A stretch of 64,000 nucleotides of DNA from Verrucomicrobiota bacterium (GCA_023432225.1 JAEYUW010000036.1:124001-188000), one strand, 5' to 3'; shown: positions 16,678 through 25,269, counted from the stretch's first letter. The notes: generated by a model from the letters alone, not told the origin. Made by a program: numbers and translations.

Positions 16678-16768
16678 CGGACCGGCCTCCGCCGGCTCGA
16701 TCACCCTTGGGTCCGGTGCGCTGCGTGCGCACGAGCATTCAACGGGGCCGGCTGAAGCCGGCCCTGCT
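16678..16768. repeat. Degenerate REP pair, GGCCGGC core
   Basis: GGACCGGCCTCCGCCGGCTC (left) and GGGGCCGGCTGAAGCCGGCC (right, ending CTGC) form an eroded pair. The gap 16666-17026 holds this element only. The remaining ~250 bases show no gene that I can support. Confidence 0.65.
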
Positions 16769-17026
16769 TTTTGTCCGGCTCACGCGCATCTGTTGGTTAC
16801 AAACGTGCCGGACGGCGGGGCAAAAAATGCGGAGCGCGGCGAGCCGCGGCGTGGGAAAATCCCGGTGTTCAACCGAACACGAATTGCACGCGCGTCTTAG
16901 GGGTTGGCGTCCGTGGCGCGCGCAAGTCTCAAGGACGCCAGGGAAAACCGGGCGGCGGATTGGCTCCGTCGCCCGGAACACAGGAGGGCTCTCACGGCGC
17001 ACGGGCCGGTTCGAGAATTGCCGGCG

Positions 17027-18616
17027 TCAGTTTCCGCGGGAAGGCGGCTGGGTGTGAAAGCGGGCAATGCCGGCAAGTTGGTCGGCCACGAGGCGGTCGC
17101 TGCGGCAACGGGCGAATTTCCCTGCGCCGTCACGCGTGCCGTGCAAGCGGCTCCATTCAGCGAACGTCCCCGGCATGACGAGACGCACGATGGGCGCTTC
17201 GAGCGCACCGTTGGCGCGCCGCGCCGTGTAGGCGGACGGCGTGCGACTCATCTCGGCGTCGAGTTCGGCCGCGAGCAGCGGACCGGTCGGCGTGCGCACG
17301 GTGCCCGGCCGCAGCTCCACCCACCACTCGTGGGAACCTTGCGGGCGCGGCACGATGCGATTGAAATACGGCGCGACGTGGAAGTTGACCGGCGTCCAGT
17401 CGTTCCGCGCGCAGACGGCGAGCAAGGCGGCTGTGACCTCGCGTTCGCTGACGTGTTCGCCAAACGCGGCGAGTTGCAGTTGCGTGCGCCCGGTGAAAAC
17501 CAGGCGTGGCGGTTTCGTCGACGTGAAGCGCACCGTGTCGCCCACGAGGCAACGGCACAGTCCGGCAGGAGTGGTGACGACCAGCGCGTAGTCGACGTCC
17601 GGCTGCACTTCGTCGAGCGCGATGCAGCGGGCGCCGAGCGCGGCCAGGTTGCCCTCGGTCAGTTCGCGCGTGGGCAGGAATTCGAAGAACAGCCCGTGCT
17701 CCGTCAATAAGCGCAGGCCCGTGCCGGAATCTCCCTCTTGGGCGGCATAGATTCCCTCCGCGCCTGCGTAGAGTTCCAGGAGGGCGACGCTGGGTCCGAG
17801 TTGGGCGCGCAGGTCTTCCGCAAAAATGCCGAGGGCGGAGCCGGTGTGCACGCAACAGGTGAGATTCGGCCAGAGCGCGCGCAGGTGCTGCACGCGCTGC
17901 TTTTCGGTGCTGGCGCGCGCCCGCATCAGGTTGACGAACTCGGTCAACGTTTCCGGCGTGCCGGCGAGCACGCGCACGTCGAGATCGGCGCATTGCGTGG
18001 CGATCGCCTGCATTTTTTCCGGGCCGTCGGGCAGCTGGGCGATGGCGCGGCTGGGCGCGTAGAGGTTTTTTTCGGCCCATTCCGACAGGGCCAACGGCAC
18101 CATGGCGTCGAGGTAGCCCGCGTAGGCGCCGCCGGCTTCGTTGAGCGCCGTGCTGGCGCCGATGTGCAGGTGGCGCCCGAGAAAAAGCTCCGGCTGGCCC
18201 GTCTGCGCGGCGTGGAGGAGCAGTGCGTCGCGGAGCGCGGCGCGGTAGTGCGCCAGCATGGCCGGCGTGGCGGGCAGCGGCTTCGGCGTGCCGTCGACAG
18301 TGCCGGCGGTATAGACGAAAAAGCGGCAGCGCCCCGGCCAGAGCACGTCGATCGCGCCGGCGGCCATGCGCTCAACCCAGCCGCTGAACTCCGCCGGCGT
18401 GCGCAGCGGCACCTGCGTGCGGTATTCGGGATAAGTCGTGCGCGGCCCGAGGCCGTGGAGGCGGCCGAACTCCGTGTGCGCGTGGGCGGACATCAAAGTG
18501 CCGAACGTCTTTCGCTGGTGCGCCAGACCTGCGTCGGCCGGTCGCAGGCGTTTCTGCAACTGCCGCATATGGTAGCTCGCGATGAGTTTCACGAGGAAGC
18601 GCGGCGCGAGCGTCAT
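17027..18616 (-). CDS. GH3-family (auxin-responsive-promoter type) acyl-acid amido synthetase-like protein
   Basis: The 529-residue protein follows the GH3 family along its length. KTFGTLMSAHAHTEFGR and TYPEYRTQVPLRTPAEF form the N-terminal helical part. FFVYTAGTVDGTPKPLP is the ATP/AMP-binding loop, with Ala where many members have Ser. LYAGAEGIYAAQ and YALVVTTPAGLCRCLVGDTV are the second adenylate motifs, and FGEHVSERE begins the C-terminal lobe. GH3 enzymes adenylate a carboxylic acid and join it to an amine. Bacterial members have no settled role. ATG 18616 is preferred over an upstream ATG at 18661 because it opens the usual MTLAPRFL helix. Confidence 0.8.
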   Translation of the reverse strand: MTLAPRFLVKLIASYHMRQLQKRLRPADAGLAHQRKTFGTLMSAHAHTEFGRLHGLGPRTTYPEYRTQVPLRTPAEFSGWVERMAAGAIDVLWPGRCRFFVYTAGTVDGTPKPLPATPAMLAHYRAALRDALLLHAAQTGQPELFLGRHLHIGASTALNEAGGAYAGYLDAMVPLALSEWAEKNLYAPSRAIAQLPDGPEKMQAIATQCADLDVRVLAGTPETLTEFVNLMRARASTEKQRVQHLRALWPNLTCCVHTGSALGIFAEDLRAQLGPSVALLELYAGAEGIYAAQEGDSGTGLRLLTEHGLFFEFLPTRELTEGNLAALGARCIALDEVQPDVDYALVVTTPAGLCRCLVGDTVRFTSTKPPRLVFTGRTQLQLAAFGEHVSEREVTAALLAVCARNDWTPVNFHVAPYFNRIVPRPQGSHEWWVELRPGTVRTPTGPLLAAELDAEMSRTPSAYTARRANGALEAPIVRLVMPGTFAEWSRLHGTRDGAGKFARCRSDRLVADQLAGIARFHTQPPSRGN

Positions 18617-18752
18617 GGAGGCAGTGAACTGATTACGGGCGAACTGGCCAGAGTGGAGCACGGGTCGGCGGCGAAAAATCTTTCAAAACGTTCGCGCATC
18701 GCGGGCGATAAAACGTTGCGACGGCGCGCGGGTTGCCGTTCAAACGCGGCGC

Positions 18753-19550
18753 ATGCCGTCGTTGCCGCCGGTCATCTTCGAGGACGAGGCGCTCATCGCC
18801 TTCGACAAGCCCAGCGGGTTGCTCATCGCGCCCGATCGCTGGGACAAGTCGCGCGCGAACCTGATGGATCAGGTCCACGGTGCGCTCGGGCACGGCGTGG
18901 CCAACGTGCATCGCATCGATGCCGATACGAGCGGCGTCGTGCTGTGCACCAAGACGAAGCCGGCGCTCGATTTCGTCAGCGGACAGTTTCAGTCGAAGAC
19001 AGTCGCGAAAATCTACCTGGCGGTCGTGGTGCCTGCCGGTCCTTGCGCCGCGCCTTGGGCGGGCGGCACGGCGCCGATTGCGGATGCGGCGGGCGGATTG
19101 CCGGACGAATTCTCGGTCGATCTCGTGTTGAAGGAGGATGACGCGGCGCCGGGGCGGATGTGCGTCGTGCGCAAACATGGCAAAGGCGCGGCCACGGATT
19201 TCAAGGTGCTCGAGCGCTTCGGCGCCTTCACGCTGTTGGAGTGCCGGCCGCAAACGGGGCGCACGCATCAAATCCGCGTGCATCTCGCGGCGAGCGGCTG
19301 GCCAATCCTGAACGATCCGTTCTACGGCAACGACACGCGCCTGCTGCTCTCGGGCCTGAAGCGTGGCTACAAAGGCCGCGACGACGAGCGCCCGCTGCTC
19401 GCGCGCCTCGCGTTGCATGCGAGCGCGTTGACGATCACGCACCCGATCTCGCGCGAGCGTGTGACGATCACCGCGCCGCTGCCGCACGATTTTGAGGTCG
19501 CACTGAAGTATCTGCGGAAATTTGCCGGCGCCGGCGCGCGCCGACGCTGA
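18753..19550 (+). CDS. RluA-family RNA pseudouridine synthase
   Basis: Cytoplasmic pseudouridine synthase of 265 residues without an S4 domain. The catalytic motif HRIDADTSG has the Asp nucleophile at 56. IFEDEALIAFDKPSGLL is the usual first strand, and RPQTGRTHQIRVHLAASG is the second family signature. The absence of S4 and the short length fit the RluA or TruC-like subgroup, which modifies tRNA or 23S rRNA; the exact site cannot be told. Residues ~85-120 hold a Pro/Ala-rich insertion. It is divergent from the GH3 gene with 136 bases between. Confidence 0.9.
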   Translation: MPSLPPVIFEDEALIAFDKPSGLLIAPDRWDKSRANLMDQVHGALGHGVANVHRIDADTSGVVLCTKTKPALDFVSGQFQSKTVAKIYLAVVVPAGPCAAPWAGGTAPIADAAGGLPDEFSVDLVLKEDDAAPGRMCVVRKHGKGAATDFKVLERFGAFTLLECRPQTGRTHQIRVHLAASGWPILNDPFYGNDTRLLLSGLKRGYKGRDDERPLLARLALHASALTITHPISRERVTITAPLPHDFEVALKYLRKFAGAGARRR

Positions 19551-19596
19551 AGAGCGGGCGAGTTGCCGCGGTCGAACCGCCGCGACTCGGGACAGG

Positions 19597-19650
19597 GTAG
19601 GGCGAACTCTCTGTGGTGAGCTGCGGCTCGGCGGGACGCCTCGCCCTACC
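19597..19650. repeat. GTAG-type REP pair, GGCGA core
   Basis: It opens GTAGGGCGAACTC and closes GACGCCTCGCCCTAC. It lies 46 bases past the pseudouridine synthase stop, in the otherwise sparse region 19551-20008. Confidence 0.75.
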
Positions 19651-19688
19651 ATCATGACGGGCGCGGAAATTTCAGGCCGCGCGAGCTA

Positions 19689-19919
19689 TCACGCGCGGCT
19701 CACGGTCGAGCAACAGGCCGGCGCCGGCCGGCTGCGCGGGACGATCGGCATGTGGTCGACCGGCACAGCGCCGAGATGGCGCGCGAGTCGGTCGAGCCAG
19801 CTCTCGCGGCGGACCGGTGCGGGATTGGACGGAGGCGTTTCGCCAAGGCGGGCGGTAGCGAGGATATCGGACTCGTGGTCGGTGAGTTTCATGAGGCGCG
19901 GACCGTAGGCGGAGCGCAT
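19689..19919 (-). CDS. Small hypothetical protein, uncertain
   Basis: A 76-codon frame, with a possible inner ATG at 19892 starting MKLTDHESDILATARLGE. The first half reads like an ordinary soluble protein with an SWLDRLARHLGAVP helix. The last 20 residues are Pro/Ala/Cys-rich and less convincing. GGAAA lies 6 bases before the outer ATG. No family is recognised. It lies downstream of the TfoX-C gene on the same strand, about 90 bases away. It could be a chance frame in GC-rich DNA. Confidence 0.3.
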   Translation of the reverse strand: MRSAYGPRLMKLTDHESDILATARLGETPPSNPAPVRRESWLDRLARHLGAVPVDHMPIVPRSRPAPACCSTVSRA

Positions 19920-20008
19920 CAGGTTTCCAGGAAAGGACGCGTTTTCGGCTGCTGTGGCGCCGGTCGGGGAACGGTCGTGTGCCGTTCGCGCGGGATGATC
20001 GTTACAGT

Positions 20009-20341
20009 TCAGCCGCGACGACGCTGCACGTCGGCGCGCATCTTCGCGAACTCAGCGCGCAGCCACTGCTTGGTCTCGGCGGGAAGGGCGTTCCAATGCG
20101 TGCCGCTGAGCGCGCCTTCCACGGCGTAGGCCATCAAGACGTTCACCGGGCGGCCGTTTTCGAGGAGCTGCCGGCACACGCCGATCGGGCCGAGTTTGAC
20201 GACCTGCGCTCGCGTGTGGATGCCGGCGGCGTCGAGCCACGCGGCGGTTTTCGGTCCGAGATTTAGCAGGGCGGCCAACTCGCCGGCGCGTTCGCGCGAT
20301 GCGGCGTCACGGTCGATCTTGATCGGTTGCACGCGGCTCAT
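20009..20341 (-). CDS. TfoX C-terminal-domain protein
   Basis: The 110-residue protein has the stand-alone TfoX C-terminal domain (about 30-105). LLNLGPKTAAWLDAAGI and VKLGPIGVCRQLLENG are its helix-hairpin-helix part, followed by NVLMAYAVEGALSGTHWNALP. Full TfoX/Sxy proteins regulate competence. Stand-alone C-domains are common and of unknown role, with a likely nucleic-acid or protein-binding fold. The ATG at 20341 starts one base after the TGA of the VOC gene, so the two are cotranscribed and probably translationally coupled. Confidence 0.85.
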   Translation of the reverse strand: MSRVQPIKIDRDAASRERAGELAALLNLGPKTAAWLDAAGIHTRAQVVKLGPIGVCRQLLENGRPVNVLMAYAVEGALSGTHWNALPAETKQWLRAEFAKMRADVQRRRG

Positions 20342-20342
20342 C

Positions 20343-20732
20343 TCAGACGGTGAGTTCGATGCGGTTGCCGTCGGTGTCGAGCACGACGCTTTCGTAATAG
20401 CCGTCGCCGGTGCGTCGCGGTGCGGAGACCACGCGGACGCCGGCGGCGCGCAGCCGCTCGGTCGTCTCATCGACGGCCGTCTCACTACCGAGCGAGAGAG
20501 CAAAGTGGGCGAGGCCGAGCGTTTCGGCGCTGGCGGTATCGGCGCGCGCGACGACGTCGGACCGTTGCATCAATTCCAGCCGCGCGCCGCCGGCGAAGGT
20601 CAGGAAATACGAGCGAAAGCCGGTGCGCGGATTGTGATAGGGCGCGCCGGCGGCGGCACCGAAATGCAGCGCGTAAAACTCGCGCGCGCGTTCGAGGTCG
20701 AGAGTCCAGAGGGCGAGGTGCTCGATTCTCAT
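20343..20732 (-). CDS. VOC (glyoxalase/bleomycin-resistance) family protein
   Basis: The 129-residue protein begins MRIEHLALWTLDLERAREFY and has the paired beta-alpha-beta-beta-beta halves of the vicinal oxygen chelate fold. Metal-site candidates are His 5, Glu 53 (in RLELMQ), His 76 (in LAHFAL) and Glu 126 (in NRIELTV). That is the glyoxalase I pattern, so lactoylglutathione lyase-like or related isomerase activity is plausible, without proof of substrate. The middle gene of a three-gene operon: 18 bases downstream of the desaturase gene and 1 base upstream of the TfoX-C gene. Confidence 0.85.
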   Translation of the reverse strand: MRIEHLALWTLDLERAREFYALHFGAAAGAPYHNPRTGFRSYFLTFAGGARLELMQRSDVVARADTASAETLGLAHFALSLGSETAVDETTERLRAAGVRVVSAPRRTGDGYYESVVLDTDGNRIELTV

Positions 20733-20750
20733 GGCGCGGAGCGCCGGTGA

Positions 20751-21860
20751 TCAGGCCGCGTTCGGCTGGCTGAGGCGGCGCAGCCAGCGGTAGTGCGAGA
20801 CGAGGCCGGCCCAAAGGGTCTTGTGCTCGTTGTAGCGGATGCCGAAGTCGCGGCAGGTCTCCTCGACGATGCGGGAGAGCGCGGGGTAGTGCACGTGGCA
20901 AATCTTGGGGAAGAGGTGGTGCTCCACCTGGAAGTTCAGGCCGCCGAGCAGCCAGCACACGAGCCGGCTGTGGCGCGCGAAGTTCACGGTGGTATGAATC
21001 TGGTGGAGCATCCACTGATCCTCCATCCGGTTCGTCGTTTCGTCCGGCAGCGGGAAGTCCGCTTCCTCGACGCAGTGGGCGAGTTGAAACACGATGCTGA
21101 GGGCGACGCCGGTGACGCCGGCGACCACCGCGTAGCACAGCAGCACCTTCCACCAGCTGTGCAGCATCATCGGAACGACGAACGCGAGGGTGAAGAACAT
21201 CACCTTGCCGGCGGTGAAGATGATCAACTCGCGCCCGCGCGGACGTGGAAACGGATGACCGCCGATCTCGCGCGTGACGAGGTCGCGGAAGTCGCCGTAG
21301 AGGTGCCAGCGGATCGTCATGAAGCCATACAGCGCCCACAGGTAGAAATGCTGCGCGCGGTGGAAGAAATAGTGCGGCTGGTGCGGCGTCACGCGGGCGA
21401 ACGCCCCGAGGTCCACGTCGGCATCGTGGTCGGTGATGTTCACGTAGATGTGGTGCGAGGCGACGTGCTTCCAGTGCCAGAGATACGAACTCGCGCCGAT
21501 GAGATCGAGCGACATGGCGCTGAGCTTGTTCAGCCACGGCCGCTCGGAATAGGCGAGATGCGAGCCGTCGTGCTGAATGTTGAAGCCGATCAATCCGGCG
21601 GCGGCGCCGAGAATCAGGGCCGCGATGCCGGCGTGCCACCAATTGGCGGCGAAAAACACGAGCACGATGTAGCTCGCGAAGAAGGTGGCGAGAATGACGG
21701 CGGTCTTGAGATACATCGCGCCGTTGCCACGCGGCCGGCGGCCGGTGCGGGCGAAGAATTCGTCGACGCGGCGACGGAGTTCAGCAGGAAAGGAATCGGC
21801 CGGAGCAAAGCGCGGACGTTCGGGCAAAGCGGCGGAAGGGGAAGTGGTGGCGTGGGACAT
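20751..21860 (-). CDS. Front-end-type fatty acid desaturase
   Basis: This membrane di-iron desaturase of about 369 residues has all three His boxes. HDGSHLAYS follows a QHD-type first box, HVASHHIY is the second, and QVEHHLFP is the third. The third box with Gln in place of the first His is the mark of front-end (delta-5/delta-6 type) and related sphingolipid desaturases. No cytochrome b5 domain is fused, as in other bacterial members, so a separate electron donor is needed. Four hydrophobic segments flank the boxes. ATG 21860 is chosen; the frame is open to 22007. It leads the operon with the VOC and TfoX-C genes. Confidence 0.9.
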   Translation of the reverse strand: MSHATTSPSAALPERPRFAPADSFPAELRRRVDEFFARTGRRPRGNGAMYLKTAVILATFFASYIVLVFFAANWWHAGIAALILGAAAGLIGFNIQHDGSHLAYSERPWLNKLSAMSLDLIGASSYLWHWKHVASHHIYVNITDHDADVDLGAFARVTPHQPHYFFHRAQHFYLWALYGFMTIRWHLYGDFRDLVTREIGGHPFPRPRGRELIIFTAGKVMFFTLAFVVPMMLHSWWKVLLCYAVVAGVTGVALSIVFQLAHCVEEADFPLPDETTNRMEDQWMLHQIHTTVNFARHSRLVCWLLGGLNFQVEHHLFPKICHVHYPALSRIVEETCRDFGIRYNEHKTLWAGLVSHYRWLRRLSQPNAA

Positions 21861-22037
21861 GGAAAGGGCAGGCCGGAACGGCACGCGGGTGCACTCCACG
21901 CTGGAAACCCGTTCCACCAATGCAAGCCCGACGGTGATGTCGTTCGCCGTTCGAGTCCGGGCGATCGTTCGTGGCGACGGCGGCTCCGCGCGCCAGCCGG
22001 TCTTCATCCGCCGTTTCGGCCCCCGGCGGACGGGTCG

Positions 22038-22292
22038 TCACTTGGCGTCCCACTCGTGCACGGTGACTTCGGACGAGTGCGTGAGATGGAGCGGGTCGGA
22101 GTGCGCGATCGCCGTGGCGGCCGCCAGATTCCCGGCGCACAACAGGTAGGCGCCGCCCGCTCGATCGCTGAAGGGGCCCGCCAGTTCCAAACGGTTCGCG
22201 CGGCGCAGGCCGTCGAGAAAGGCGTAGTGCGGGGCCAACGCCCCCGGATCGAAGTCCGGAGTGCGCCGGGTGAGGACGAGGTAACGTCGCAT
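22038..22292 (-). CDS. YciI-family protein
   Basis: The 84-residue protein has the YciI dimeric alpha/beta-barrel pattern. It opens RRYLVLTRRTPDFDP and has HYAFLDGLRRANRLELAGPF, with the conserved His 22 followed by a GPF turn. The end has AHSDPLHLTHSSEVTVHEW, where the Ser-Asp-Pro motif marks the active-site strand. YciI-like proteins include small muconolactone or chlorinated-compound lyases, but most have no known reaction. It lies 20 bases downstream of the MDR reductase gene and is probably last in a three-gene operon. Confidence 0.85.
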   Translation of the reverse strand: MRRYLVLTRRTPDFDPGALAPHYAFLDGLRRANRLELAGPFSDRAGGAYLLCAGNLAAATAIAHSDPLHLTHSSEVTVHEWDAK

Positions 22293-22312
22293 GGCGGGAA
22301 GGCGGCGGCGTT

Positions 22313-23326
22313 TCAGCTTTCGTCCGACACGACGATTTTACCGAAATGCGCGGCCTGTGCCAGATGACGGAAGGCGGCGGGCACCTCGCCAAATGGGAAG
22401 ACGCGATCCACGACCGGACGGAGGTCATGCCGGACCAGTGCACGGAGCAGGTCGCCGAACATCGCTCGCGAGCCCACGCGGAGCGCGTGCACGGTGGCGC
22501 CGCTGCGAATCAAGTCGACAGCGTCGAGCTGCATCGCCGTGCCGCCGAGAAAACCGATGAAGGCGACACGGCCGCCGAGCCGCACGGCACGCAGCGCCTC
22601 GTTGATCGTGGCGGGTCCGCCCACTTCCAGGATGAGGTCGGCGCCGCGACCATCGGTGAGCTCGCGCACGCGGGCGCCCCAGCCGGGCGTGGTGTGGTAG
22701 TTGATCGTTTCATCCGCACCGAGCGCGCGGGCGCGTTCGAGTTTGGCGTCGCTGCTGCTCGTCACGAGCGTGCGAAGACCGGCCGCGTGCGCTAGTTGCA
22801 GGCCGAAGAGCGAGACGCCGCCGGTGCCCTCGAGCACGACGGTGCCGCCGGGCCGGAGATCGCCGCTCGTGAAGAGGGCGTTCCAAGCGGTGAGGGCGGC
22901 GATGGGCAGCGTGGCGCCTTCGGCGAAGGACAGATGCTCCGGCAGCGCCACCAGCCCGTGGGCGGGCAGCACGGAGTATTCCGTGAGGACGCCGGGCAGC
23001 GGCGCCCCGAGCGAGAGGCGGGTGTTTTCCGGCGTGGGCGGGCCTTCCTGCCAGGACTGGATGTAGTGGCCGACGACGCGGTCGCCGAGCTGCCATGCGG
23101 TGACGCCGGGGCCGACCGCGGTCACCTCGCCGGCGCCGTCGGACAACGGCGTGAAGGGCAGCGGCAGGTTGGGCAGGTAAGTGCCTTGGACGATCACGAG
23201 ATCGCGGTAGTTCAGCGATTGCGCGCGCCAACGCACGAGCACTTCGCCGGGGCCGGGAGCGGGGACGGGCGTTTCGACGAGCGCGAGGGCTTCGAGACCG
23301 AAACGGGTGATTTGCCAGGATTTCAT
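22313..23326 (-). CDS. Zinc-free MDR-family NAD(P)-dependent oxidoreductase (quinone reductase-like)
   Basis: A medium-chain dehydrogenase/reductase of 337 residues. The GroES-like N-terminal half contains SLNYRDLVIVQGTY, where the catalytic-zinc Cys of alcohol dehydrogenases is replaced by Asn, and PLSDGAGEVTAVGPGV. The Rossmann half has VVLEGTGGVSLFGLQLA and then VTSSSDAKLERARALGAD. Loss of the zinc ligands puts it with quinone oxidoreductases and enoyl reductases using NADPH. Reduction of quinones or reactive alkenals is a reasonable guess. It is 18 bases downstream of the cupin gene and 20 upstream of the YciI gene. Confidence 0.85.
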   Translation of the reverse strand: MKSWQITRFGLEALALVETPVPAPGPGEVLVRWRAQSLNYRDLVIVQGTYLPNLPLPFTPLSDGAGEVTAVGPGVTAWQLGDRVVGHYIQSWQEGPPTPENTRLSLGAPLPGVLTEYSVLPAHGLVALPEHLSFAEGATLPIAALTAWNALFTSGDLRPGGTVVLEGTGGVSLFGLQLAHAAGLRTLVTSSSDAKLERARALGADETINYHTTPGWGARVRELTDGRGADLILEVGGPATINEALRAVRLGGRVAFIGFLGGTAMQLDAVDLIRSGATVHALRVGSRAMFGDLLRALVRHDLRPVVDRVFPFGEVPAAFRHLAQAAHFGKIVVSDES

Positions 23327-23344
23327 GGTGGGGACGGCGAGGGA

Positions 23345-23764
23345 CTATTCCGGCAGCAGGCGGATCAACTCCTGTTGGCCCGGTGCGAGCAGGTAGCACG
23401 CGATCAGGACGGCCGGCCGGTCGCCGACGTTGTCGAAATGCCGCACGCGCACGTTGGCGGGTTCGTAGATGGCGTCTCCCGCGCGCAACATCTGGACCGG
23501 GCCGCCTTCCAGCTGGAACCGGATTTCGCCTTCGAGGAGGACGCCGACGACCGGACAAGGGTGGAGATGCAGGCCGGTGGGACAACCGGGAGGAAGCGTG
23601 ACGCGCTTCACGGCGGCGTTGGCCACCGGCCTCGCCGGGTCGATGACCGCGGTCAGCAAGTCGTGACGCGTGACGGCCGGCGTGGCCGCGGAGACGACGG
23701 AGTGGAGCGCGGCGAAACCGAGCAGTGGGAGCAAACGGGAGCGGAATGACGGGAGTTGTTTCAT
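23345..23764 (-). CDS. Secreted cupin-domain protein
   Basis: The 139-residue protein has an N-terminal signal peptide (about 1-26, with LLPLLGFAALHSVVSAA) and a single cupin barrel. Cupin motif 1 is GLHLHPCPVVGVLLEGEIRF with two His as metal ligands; motif 2 is PANVRVRHFDNVGDRPAVLI. It is probably periplasmic and metal-binding. It is the first gene of the cupin/MDR/YciI operon and diverges from the LysR gene, so it is the likely target of that regulator. The start ATG is the only one that includes the signal peptide. Confidence 0.8.
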   Translation of the reverse strand: MKQLPSFRSRLLPLLGFAALHSVVSAATPAVTRHDLLTAVIDPARPVANAAVKRVTLPPGCPTGLHLHPCPVVGVLLEGEIRFQLEGGPVQMLRAGDAIYEPANVRVRHFDNVGDRPAVLIACYLLAPGQQELIRLLPE

Positions 23765-23802
23765 GCGGCGCCCAGTTTAGCGGCGGCGCGGACGGGCGAC
23801 TA

Positions 23803-23829
23803 ATGCCTCCTTTTTGGGCTCGTATGCCT
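23803..23829. promoter_or_regulatory. Candidate LysR operator, ATGCCT direct repeats
   Basis: ATGCCT at 23803-23808 and again at 23824-23829 are spaced 21 bases start to start, two helical turns. They lie in the 90-base interval between the divergent cupin and LysR genes. This AT-richer island is where a LysR protein would be expected to bind. The site is an inference from position and spacing only. Confidence 0.35.
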
Positions 23830-23854
23830 TTCGGTAATGGGGCCCTTTTCGGAC

Positions 23855-24739
23855 ATGGAATTGCGGCATCTGCGGTATTTCGTGGCGGTGGCGGAGACCT
23901 TGAATTTCTCCCGCGCCGCGGTCCGGCTGCACATCACGCAACCCGCACTCAGCCGGCAGATCCGCGATCTTGAACACGAACTCGGCTGCACGCTGCTGCG
24001 GCGCGGGGCGAACGCCCGCACCGAACTCACCCCCGAAGGCCGTCAACTTCTGGCCGGCGCGACCGAATTGCTGGCCGCGGCGGATCGGATCGCCACGGAG
24101 GTGCGGAGCACCGGTGCGCGCCTCCGGCTAGGCCACTACGGCGCAATCTGGCTAGATTATTTCGCTGCCGGGTTGCAGCGCTTCACGCGGAGGCATCCGC
24201 GCGTTGTGCTGCAACCGGTGGAACTGACGCCGGGATCGCTGCCCGCGGCGCTGCGCCGGGGCGACGTGGAGGTGGCGCTGCTCGGGCAGACTGACACGGC
24301 GCTGCGACGGGAATTCGCCACGGCTTTGGTGGCCAGCGTGCCGGCGCAGATCATCCTGCCGGTGGGGCACCCCTTGGCGAAGCGTCGCCGGCTCCGGTTG
24401 GAGGAGTTGCGCGGCGCCGACTGGGTCACGTGGGACGAGACGGATTTTCCCGGCCGCAAGCAGCTCCTGGTCGAGGCTTGCCGCGCGGCGGGCTTTCGGC
24501 CGCGGGTCACGCATCACACCGACAGCCTGGCGTCGATGCTCGTGCGCGTGTCCGTCGGCGGCGAGATCGGCCATTCCGTGCCGATGGCGGCGCGCTCGCG
24601 TCCGCCGGGCGTCGTGTTCACCGACACGACGCCCCGCGACGCGATGGTTTTCGAGATGCACGTCGGTTGGATGAAGCACTCGCCGCGGGCGCGTTTGATC
24701 GCCGACCTGGCCGCCGAGCTGTCCGCCGTCCGCGCGTGA
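23855..24739 (+). CDS. LysR-family transcriptional regulator
   Basis: A LysR protein of 294 residues. The winged helix at the N-terminus reads ELRHLRYFVAVAETLNFSRA, then LHITQPALSRQIRDLEHELG, close to the family consensus. The co-inducer domain starts near residue 90 (LRLGHYGAIW) and has the LRRGDVEVALL segment. It is divergent from the cupin/MDR/YciI operon, the classical arrangement of a LysR gene and its target. The inducer is unknown, but the neighbouring reductase suggests an aromatic, quinone or electrophile signal. ATG 23855 gives the normal MELRHLRYF start; an ATG 18 bases upstream is possible. Confidence 0.93.
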   Translation: MELRHLRYFVAVAETLNFSRAAVRLHITQPALSRQIRDLEHELGCTLLRRGANARTELTPEGRQLLAGATELLAAADRIATEVRSTGARLRLGHYGAIWLDYFAAGLQRFTRRHPRVVLQPVELTPGSLPAALRRGDVEVALLGQTDTALRREFATALVASVPAQIILPVGHPLAKRRRLRLEELRGADWVTWDETDFPGRKQLLVEACRAAGFRPRVTHHTDSLASMLVRVSVGGEIGHSVPMAARSRPPGVVFTDTTPRDAMVFEMHVGWMKHSPRARLIADLAAELSAVRA

Positions 24740-24746
24740 GTGGGGA

Positions 24747-25235
24747 TCAGCTGCCGCCGAGTTTTCCGGTTTCGGCGAGGCGCTCGAGGAAGATCCAGCT
24801 GCGCTTGGCCTGCACCTCGGCGCTTTTGGCCTGGAGGACGTAGCGCACGACTTGCCGGCGTTGCGCGACGCTGTGCGTGAGCCAGCGCTGCTCGAGTTCG
24901 GGGCGGGATTGAAAGGCCTTGCGCATCTCCTCGGGCAACTCGGGTTCGCGGGTGGCGGCGTCCGGCTCGAGGGTGAACTCGATCGTGTCGCCCGCATCGA
25001 CCTCGGCGGCGCGCAACAACTCGACCTTGAAGGCGAGTTTCAGTTTTCCGGGTTTGCCGGGGAGGAGCGTCACGCGGTCGATGTCGTCGTTGAAGCGCAG
25101 GATCGCGTTCCAGCCCTGCCCGCCGCCCTTGATGGCGGCGGGCGGCAATTTCAGTTCGCCGATGATGCGTTTCGGCAAATCGACCCACCGGACGAGCGAG
25201 ACGCGATAGAGCTTGGCGCGGAACTCCTGACGCAT
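24747..25235 (-). CDS. DUF1905/YdeI-type (OmpD-associated) protein
   Basis: The 162-residue protein has two parts. Residues ~1-95 are a DUF1905 domain, a small barrel with WVDLPKRIIGEL and a GGGQGWNAILRFNDDI segment. Residues ~105-155 form the YdeI/OmpD-associated helical tail, with ELPEEMRKAFQSRPELEQRW and AKRSWIFLERLAETGK. Function unknown. ATG 25235 is used since the frame extends upstream only through antisense of the kinase gene. It starts 34 bases after the PfkB gene on the same strand, so the two may be cotranscribed. Confidence 0.8.
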   Translation of the reverse strand: MRQEFRAKLYRVSLVRWVDLPKRIIGELKLPPAAIKGGGQGWNAILRFNDDIDRVTLLPGKPGKLKLAFKVELLRAAEVDAGDTIEFTLEPDAATREPELPEEMRKAFQSRPELEQRWLTHSVAQRRQVVRYVLQAKSAEVQAKRSWIFLERLAETGKLGGS

Positions 25236-25269
25236 GACACGAGGTGGAAAATCTGTCGCGCTGCCGCTT

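Noticed and set aside
14902..16704. 600-residue open frame on the minus strand
   Set aside because: It is antisense to the DUF4177 triple-repeat gene; the forward frame has coherent repeats and this one has none.
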